This document shows, piece by piece, positions 57,498 to 64,000 of a stretch of DNA of 64,000 nt (position 1 is the stretch's first letter; each line of letters starts with the position of its first letter). The position numbers and the translations under genes are program-made. The stretch covers positions 3,727,280 to 3,791,279 of the forward strand of contig NC_083605.1 of assembly GCF_029168945.1 (NCBI RefSeq), in the 5' to 3' direction. The notes beneath the pieces were generated by a model, which saw nothing but the letters and a program-made list of their open reading frames with translations, was not told the DNA's origin and ran no database searches. This DNA is from Cannabis sativa (taxonomy: Eukaryota > Streptophyta > Magnoliopsida > Rosales > Cannabaceae).

Positions 57498-58271
57498 CTA
57501 GACTTTGGTTTGGGTAGGCTCCTTCTCCTCCTCCTCCTTCTCATCCTTGTTCTTCTTATTCAAGTAATCTTCCATTTCATTCAACCAAAGATCAGCAAAC
57601 TCACAATGCTTCCATGCCTCAAACCATGGTCCTCCACGAGTATAATGTACAGCTTTCGGATAAGTATTGGAATCACCTTCGACCACCTTATTATGCCCTT
57701 CTAGAAAGTTCCAAACAAAAGGAACAGATCCAATTTCATCATCTTCAAGCCACTGAAACCTATGGAGGAAAGCACCGGTCTCTGTATTAACGAGTTCGGG
57801 AGTGAGAATCTTGTTCTTAGGATGAGAACAATTGTACAAAACCATAGAAGACCAATTCTTTCTGGGATAAACAGTCTGAACAGCTCCATCCATCTTAGTG
57901 GTTTCTTTGGGCGTGTAATCGTGTTGAACACACATTAGGGCGAATTTATCATCGAGTAAATCGACGAGTTGTTTGATGTCTGAAAGGTAAAGGAAATCGC
58001 AGTCGACGAACATAGCCCAGCCTTGGTAATCAGCGAGATAGGGAGTCAAGAATCGAGTGAAGGAAAACTCAGTGCTCTCGAGTTGATTCCTTTGTCGCCA
58101 ATAGAGAGATTTGTCTCTGAGTTGGGATTGAACAATGGGGATAATTTGGAGTGGGATTGAAGAGTGCTTTAAGAGTGAGTGTCGGCATACCTGATAGGCA
58201 ATGTCTTCGCGTGGATCGTAGCCTACGAAGATCTTGAATGGCGTGGGTTGAGGTTCAGATTGGGAACCCAT
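57498..58271 (-). CDS. Nucleotide-diphospho-sugar transferase-like protein
   Basis: Single-exon gene of 257 residues, start MGSQSEPQPTPFKIFVGYDP. It has the Rossmann-like glycosyltransferase (GT-A) layout: an N-terminal beta strand (KIFVGYDPRED), the segment GWAMFVDCDFLYLSDI with a DxD-type D-C-D at 90-92 that would bind a metal and sugar nucleotide, then WSSMVLYNCSHP, NTETGAFLHRFQWL and AVHYTRGGPWFEAWK, ending in an acidic, Lys-rich tail. No signal peptide is visible, suggesting a cytosolic or loosely associated protein. Donor and acceptor are unknown. The 5' UTR contains a GATCA repeat (58287-58303). No lesion seen. Confidence 0.88.
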   Translation of the reverse strand: MGSQSEPQPTPFKIFVGYDPREDIAYQVCRHSLLKHSSIPLQIIPIVQSQLRDKSLYWRQRNQLESTEFSFTRFLTPYLADYQGWAMFVDCDFLYLSDIKQLVDLLDDKFALMCVQHDYTPKETTKMDGAVQTVYPRKNWSSMVLYNCSHPKNKILTPELVNTETGAFLHRFQWLEDDEIGSVPFVWNFLEGHNKVVEGDSNTYPKAVHYTRGGPWFEAWKHCEFADLWLNEMEDYLNKKNKDEKEEEEKEPTQTKV

Positions 58272-58416
58272 TGATGCTGGAATTCAGATCAGATCAGATC
58301 AGATCTGGTCTGGTATGAATGAGAGGTGATAATGATAATGGTAATGGTAATGGTGATGATCTGAGATTGTATTGTGAATGTTGAGATTTATTTATAAGAT
58401 AATGAAAACGCGCTTT

Positions 58417-58419
<3 letters not shown>

Positions 58420-58462
<43 letters not shown>

Positions 58463-58498
58463 GAAATTAGAAATTAGAAATTAGAAATTAGAGAATTA
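58420..58498. repeat. ATT microsatellite followed by TAGAAAT minisatellite
   Basis: (TTA)n from about 58420 to 58461, then five copies of TAGAAAT / TAGAAAT-like 8-mers to 58492, about 150 bp upstream of the glycosyltransferase start. Confidence 0.85.
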
Positions 58499-60079
58499 GA
58501 CACTCAAAATTTGCTCATTGTTTCATCAAGCCTCCATTCTACTTACTCGGCCAATGGTTTTTTTTAGGAGTGTATTGGTGTACCTTGTTTCGGTATTTAA
58601 AAGAATTTTTTAGTTTAATTTATTTTATAATTATTTTTATTATAACTAGACGGCAACTACGTGTAAGACACGTTTTATCTTTTTTTGAGTTTTTTTTTTA
58701 CAATTCTTTTATCCATTTAAAAAAATACATAGGATAGGTATTTTTTTTACAATAGAGTATACATTGAAATTCTTGTATCTTTGAGTCTTCATCTTTTCTT
58801 GATCAATATAAATTTGTATTATCTAACACTTTATTAACAATTCATTAGAAACACTTTCAATATATTTAGTCTTTTTTTGAGAAATAAATGATAAAAGTTA
58901 GTATTATTATCATTTATTTAAGTATATATTCTTGTACTAAATGGATGCATTTCAATTATGAATGTATTTTTTCTATTTAAAATATTTGATATAATAATAT
59001 AAATATTATTTATAAGTTTTATGTATAAATTTACATAAAATATTATATTATATATTACGTAAGTTTAAGTTCTATTTTTTCAGATTAAATGTCTAGTTAT
59101 TTAAAAATATTACATAAGTTGTTACTCTAATTCTTAAAATATAATAATATAATTTATTTTATTTTAATAGAAGTCGAAATTTGGTTTAGCTAAGTTTTTT
59201 CTTACCTCTTATCAATGAGATATATTTTTTGAATTCTTTTTATTCCATATGTTGTTGTTACATATCTTTTGGTGACTTGACTTGTATTGCAACCGCTAAT
59301 ATATCTATATTTTGAATGTTAAAATATTTTTGATTTAATAAGAAATTTGAATAGAAGGAAAATATTATTAGTATATTAAAACTAAATTACCAATTTCTTC
59401 TTTTGAAGACGTAGAGGTCCAAATCATTATAATTGACTATTTTGTACTCCAGTTTGTTTTTGTCTTCTTTTTTTGTTCATTCTTATATTTTTATTGTAGA
59501 GATTATTATCCATTAATATTTAATATAGATAATCTTTATATTTAAAATTGTCATGTGATTTAGTAACATGTGCATTACTATGTAATACCATTAATACATA
59601 AATATATCTTTCCAAGTTTTAAAGTTTGTAGCTTCGATTTTATTTTGATGTAGTAAAGTAAGTACATAATTTTAGTTAAATTTAGTAAATGAAATAAATA
59701 ATATTTTATGTTTAATTGAGTATTCAAATAAATAATTTACCTTTGTGTTAATAAGAGTTAGTTTTTGATATTTTTAGGGCTCTATAATGACTTATAACCA
59801 ACTATCATATATATTGTCAACTCACATTGTGGCATCTAAATTGTTTAATTTTATCATTTTTAAGATTAATGTTACAAATAGAAAAATTTAATAATAATAT
59901 AATTTAAAAGTATTAAATGCAATATTATGTAATAATTTAAAAACCGAAATGTTTGATTTTATCTTTCTGTAAAAAAATTATCTTTAAATGATTTTTATAA
60001 AATTTAAAAATAAAATTCTGCATTTATTTATTTGAGAAAATATTCTGCATTTACTTAAAATTATCATTTTTAAAACTAA

Positions 60080-60565
60080 GGTGTCGTTTGCTAACACTTT
60101 TGTTTTTTAATTTTTTAATCACAAAATGAAAGTAAAATTTTTGTTTTTAAAAATTTTGTTTTTCAAAAACAAAATTGCGTTCTGTAACCACTTTTGATTT
60201 TTAATTTTAAAAACAGAAAACAAAAGTGTGTTCTGTAAAGTTTATTTTCATTTTTATTTTTTGATTTTATTTACGTCGGGTTTAGGTCCAGGGTCGAATT
60301 CGGGTTAAGGTCAAAGGACAGGTTCAGCGCTAGGGCCGTGGGAGTATTTGTGTCCGAGTTTGATCGAAGTTCAAAATATTGATTGAGAAAAAAAAACCGT
60401 TTGAAAAAATATTGAAAGCGATTTTCTTTTGTTTTTAAAATTTTGATTCTCAATTAAAAAATTGAAAAGTAAAAACAGTTTTATAGAACATGTTTTTAAA
60501 AAATATTTTCAATTTTTTAATTTAAAAACAAAAAATTAATTAAAAAAGTGTTACCAAACGCCACC
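60080..60565. repeat. PIF/Harbinger-type MITE inside the Helitron
   Basis: Ends GGTGTCGTTTGCTAACAC (60080) and GTGTTACCAAACGCCACC (ending 60565) are inverted repeats; TAA flanks both sides (60077-60079, 60566-60568), the 3-bp target size of Harbinger elements. Inner arms repeat AAAAACAAAA-type tracts in both orientations. The central GC-richer part (60275-60365) has no clear gene. Confidence 0.82.
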
Positions 60566-60649
60566 TAAATTTATTAATTTTAAAAACATATTATAAAATA
60601 AATAAAAAGTTAAAAAATAAAACCCTAAATTTAAAATCAATTTTTCTAT

Positions 60650-61240
60650 CGGTACTCTCTTTCTTCTTCTTTCCTCCCTCTTATCGCAGAGATGATTGGC
60701 TACCCGTCTCGAGGGTACAGGGACAACGGAGGCAGAGGATGGCAGATCAAAGGAAAAGACAAGATCGAGATTTATGGATCTTTGGAAAATCGGTGCTACT
60801 CCGATCGTCTTGACAAAGAATTGCGTGAGAGAGAAATGGTGTGAGACGTGTTTTCGGCCATTTGTAGCCTCCATTTTGTGGCCGACATCAATGGAGATTT
60901 GTGATAAAGTTCGTCGTACAGGTTGGTGGAAGCGGGAGAGGAGAGCGATTCAGATCTAGGTTTAGTGATTTTTTTTCTTCTTCTTTTTCTATTTTTCTTC
61001 ATTTGTTGTTCTTGTTTGAGATTTGAGATTGGGGCTTTTTTTGTCTTGTTTTGTATCTGATATTGTTTTTCTGTTTCATTTTAGTTTGTGTTTGAATCTG
61101 AATTTGAGATTGATTGAAGTAAATTGTGGTTGTTTTTGTGGTGGTCGATGGCGGTGCCGTTAATGGTTGGCGGTGGGCTCACTGGCCTGTAATGGTGATA
61201 GTAGTGTCAAAGAAAAAAAAAAGTCTGATATTGATTTCTT
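60650..61240. other. GC-richer segment in the Helitron, possible captured gene fragment
   Basis: Composition rises against the surrounding AT-rich DNA. Overlapping frames exist, such as plus-strand ATG at 60691 reading MIGYPSRGYRDNGGRGWQIK, then stopping near 60843; none is recognised. Pyrimidine-rich DNA before it (60655-60690) ends in CAG and looks like a 3' splice site. Confidence 0.35.
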
Positions 61241-61540
61241 TTTAAACTAATGAGAAGATAATTTTCTCTTTGTTTCATTTATAATTTATGACTTTGTGAA
61301 TGAATGGGTTCTTGTACGAATGGATGTCTTGCGAATGGCAAATGGGTGTCTTGAGAATGGCAAAAGTTGTCTTGGTCTGTGATTGTGAATAATGTTTGTA
61401 AATAGAATGAGTTGTGTCTGTTAAAGTTAACTTTATTTTTTGGTATATTCTGTTAAATACACAAGAATCTGTTAAGTGCACAACAAAATAAGTTAGATAG
61501 CCATTTTATATATTAGGTAAGATTATTTAAGATTTCAAGA

Positions 61541-61680
61541 TGTGACTATTTAAATAGATTGATTGATACCACTTATATCATCTTATTTTCTGATAGCTCA
61601 TCCCAAAAGAACTCCACAATCATTTTGGGATGGGTGACCTCCTTCAAGTTTTCCCAGGAAGGATGTGTAAAATTTTGAGA
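61541..61680 (+). repeat. Degenerate Cassandra LTR fragment with 5S-like block
   Basis: TAGATTGATTGATACCACTT, CCCAAAAGAACTCCACAATC and GGGATGGGTGACCTCCTTCA, then AGTTTTCCCAGGA, align with the LTR at 1950-2095, with a deletion in the box A region. It sits 19 bases outside the Helitron end. Confidence 0.78.
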
Positions 61681-61794
61681 AATTCAAGAAAATTTAACTC
61701 GCTGAACTTTTTAGTTTAATTTTTTTCCCATAGTCGTGTTTGAACACTCTTTTTATATTATAAATTATTTTAAATTTCTCAAAGTTTTAGATAG

Positions 61795-62229
61795 AGGTGT
61801 ACATTTACACCCGAAACCAACCTGGCCAACGCAATAAAACCCGAAAAAATAGGTTTCAATTTTAGTAAATCAAGTTTTGGTTACACTCACTTCATCATCG
61901 GCCGAGTTCGGGCTTCATTAATCCAAAACCTAATAAAACCAAATTACACTCAAATCCACCTGAAACTCGAATATATATAATTTTTTTAAAAATTTTTATA
62001 TATATTTTTTGAAAACATCAACTTAAAACAAAATAAAATTAATTCTAAACAATAATATATCATTTTTATTTTTATTTTCTTCTTTTATTTTTTATTTATT
62101 TTTTGTTTTTTTATAAAAAAATATATAAAAATGATATTTTTTTTAAAAAAAAAGGCAAGCTCAACCCGAACCCGATCAAAACCCACCCGCACCCAAAATC
62201 CAAAAATCCAGTCACACAAACAGGTAAAA
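61795..62229. repeat. Degenerate element rich in CCCGAA words
   Basis: Starts AGAGGTGTACATTTACACCC and ends in CCCGAACCCGATCAAAACCC-type words; it resembles decayed hAT-like MITEs. No target duplication found. Confidence 0.35.
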
Positions 62230-62475
62230 CACTTTTTTTTTTTTTTTTGACGCGGTGAACAGAGTCACACATGATTAACAATGCAGCAAACCACAATCGG
62301 CGGTGGAATCTCCTCGAACCAGGATAGCTCATCGTCTAACCGAAGGGCATATTTTGTCAAACCATGAGCTGCAGAATACATATTGCGAGCAACATGGGAC
62401 AAAACTGCCCCCAGAAATTTAGACAATAAAGCTATAACGTCTTCAAACAACTCCCCGTCACATTGAAAAATACCT
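62230..62475 (-). pseudogene. 5'-truncated LINE tail: RNase H C-terminus and poly(A)
   Basis: On the minus strand a frame from about 62470 reads ELFEDVIALLSKFLGAVLSH, then VARNMYSAAHGLTKYALRLD and WFEEIPPPIVV, and stops at 62265. This is the usual end of a plant LINE RNase H domain. An A-run of about 18 (plus-strand T-run 62231-62248) follows within 20 bases. No convincing target duplication. Confidence 0.7.
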
Positions 62476-63293
62476 TCCCATTATAATAGTTGTCGTCAGA
62501 AGTAGCGAAACTGAAAAAACATAATAACACCAAAACCAAAAAATACAGTTATATTAGAATGGTATTCTTCAAATTAAAATTAAAATACAAACTTAGAATT
62601 TAACACACAACCTAAAACACAAGTTCAAGTATAACTAGCCAAAGGTATTACCCTTTGGCTGATAACAACAAACAACAAAATTTCTAAGTATAACTAGCCA
62701 AATGTAAAATACTTTAAAATGTAAAAATAGATTAGCTTGTTTAAAAAAAATTAGACCAATACAAGTAAAACACTTTAAAAATATTAACACGTCATGACAT
62801 ATATTTTTTGAAAAATAATAATAAATATGGACACAAATTTACAGCACTATAAAGAGTGTACAGAAAGATAGATCACGTTGATGATTGGTTTGGTGAATTC
62901 TTGAAAGGCGTGACTGTGGGTGTGGTAGATTAGAACTTTTAATTAGATTCACAACTTCTTCCAAAAAAAATTGATTCACAACTATTAGATTTTTATTTTG
63001 TTTTTTTCGTAAACAAATTATTATTATTGTGTGGGGAGTGTTGCTTGGTCACACCTACAAACAAACCAAGATACTATAATTCACCAAAAAAAAATACTAT
63101 ATATACACACATTTGCAATAATAGGATACAATAACCACCGACACTCAAAGATTTTTTTTTTTTTTTTGTCAAAGTGAAAAAAAAAAATCTGTACCACTTA
63201 ATCCCGTTTTAGTAATAAAAAAAGAGTTATAAAACTTGAAAATTAAGCAAAGTTACAACTAATCAATAATAATACTACAACTATAACTCATTA
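62476..63293. other. AT-rich spacer
   Basis: No gene supported. AAGTATAACTAGCCAAA occurs twice (about 62628 and 62687), a local 59-bp-spaced duplication. Confidence 0.5.
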
Positions 63294-63526
63294 GGGACTC
63301 GTTTGGAACGTCGTATTAAGTCGTATTGTATTGTATTATATTGAATGGATTATATATCATATTTTTATATAATACTATGTTAGACTTTAATTTATACTAA
63401 AATATTATATATTTAAGTGTCCATAAAAATTAATACCACATATCGTTTTACATAAAAATATTACATAAAATACAATTTAATACAATACAATACAATACGA
63501 CTTAATTCAACGTTCTAAATGAACTC
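63294..63526. repeat. MITE with long inverted repeats
   Basis: Left GGGACTCGTTTGGAACGTCG, then TATTAAGTCGTATTGTATTG; right CAATACAATACGACTTAATT, then CAACGTTCTAAATGAACTC. 233 bp. Flanking TA on each side. The termini suit a PIF/Harbinger-like MITE, but the target duplication is ambiguous. Confidence 0.78.
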
Positions 63527-64000
63527 TAAATAGTTTAATTTAAAAAAATACTAAAAAGTATTATATGGTAACTAATATCTTATATTATTATACATTTTAT
63601 ATTGTTATTGATGTAAATAAATATCGAATATATAGAATTCGGGTCTTTAATTTATAACCATAACCGAAAACATGGTTTGCATTGTAGACATTAAAACACA
63701 TTCTCAAAATACACAATGAAAAGTATTAATTGTAAGCTAGTTTATTTCCATGATAAGAAAATTAGCTAAGAATGAATGAGTGTTAAGATTAAGTTAAAAG
63801 GCGATTTCGCAAACTATTAATGGAGCTAAGACGAAAAGAGCTAAACTATGAAGAAGTAAATTTGTTTCAACTTCCAATAGTAACATATGCTTAACATTGT
63901 GTTAAAGAAAACATAACCATGCAAAGCCATTCTCTTACAAACACATATGCATTAATCGATTATGTAAAAATCAACTCGAAATTACCTCACCCTTCTAACT
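63527..64000. other. AT-rich edge of window, nothing recognised
   Basis: No gene, repeat end or regulatory site supported. Confidence 0.5.

Larger units (their letters stand above)
58646..61522 (-). mobile_element. Helitron, non-autonomous, 2.9 kb
   Basis: Minus-strand 5' end TCTTACCTAATATATAAAAT, then GGCTATCTAAC at 61522, preceded by host A. The 3' end is CTAG at 58649-58646, with hairpin ACGTGTCTTACACGT 10 bases before it, followed by host T. Length 2,877 bp. The 3' hairpin resembles that of the Helitron at 3387, whereas the 5' end matches the terminus at 15571. It contains a Harbinger-type MITE and a GC-richer piece that may be captured gene sequence. No Rep/helicase. Confidence 0.78.

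Noticed and set aside
57510..57931. Leu-rich frames overlapping the glycosyltransferase gene
   Set aside because: Shadows of the 257-codon gene on the minus strand.
60551..61002. Minus-strand frames in the Helitron
   Set aside because: No recognisable domain; kept only as a possible captured fragment at low confidence.

Overview
This window is plant nuclear DNA, and the organism is most likely a eudicot. The evidence is its AT-rich composition, GT-AG introns, plant-type nuclear genes and a dense load of plant transposons. A rosid with a small, TE-rich genome such as a Cannabaceae member would fit, but the sequence alone does not prove the species.

Genes. Seven protein-coding genes look intact: a CYP89A-type cytochrome P450 (23.7-25.3 kb, +), cytosolic glutamyl-tRNA synthetase (26.6-29.6 kb, -, six exons), ribosomal protein L9/uL6 (33.2-34.6 kb, +, three exons), a GLTSCR1-domain SWI/SNF subunit of the BRIP type (44.4-46.5 kb, +, two exons), an uncharacterised membrane-anchored coiled-coil protein (47.9-49.8 kb, -, two exons), tocopherol O-methyltransferase VTE4 (52.8-55.0 kb, -, five exons) and a single-exon glycosyltransferase-like protein (57.5-58.3 kb, -). 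They are independent housekeeping or metabolic genes, not an operon or an obvious pathway cluster. Two broken CYP89 pieces (22.0 and 34.9 kb) show that the P450 locus has been duplicated and eroded.

0-23 kb is mostly transposon. In order it holds: a large LTR with 147-bp tandem repeats joined at its primer-binding site to a 5S-bearing Cassandra TRIM; a truncated hAT-like element; a 4.8-kb minus-strand Helitron carrying a decayed RPA-like gene; a 5'-truncated LINE with a 9-bp target duplication, inserted beside the Helitron end; a 1.5-kb array of inverted repeats; more Helitron termini; a long LTR-like segment; a MULE remnant with a convergent GRF zinc-finger gene; a 749-bp hAT element with a perfect 8-bp target duplication; and a TRIM just upstream of the P450.

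36.2-40.9 kb is a nearly complete Ty1/copia element on the minus strand. Its 223-bp LTRs differ at two positions that I could see, it has a TGCAG target duplication and unusual TA...CT ends, and it splits a small open reading frame. A foldback MITE lies about 270 bp before the GLTSCR1-domain gene. 58.6-61.5 kb is another minus-strand Helitron with a Harbinger-type MITE inside. The right edge holds TE fragments and a MITE.

Most worth following up: the MULE transposase/GRF convergent pair, the LTR-Cassandra chimera, the P450 intron that a neighbouring paralogous fragment lacks, and the inverted-repeat array at 10-11.5 kb. I found no CRISPR array, rRNA operon or convincing tRNA gene. The 5S-like block is part of a TRIM LTR.
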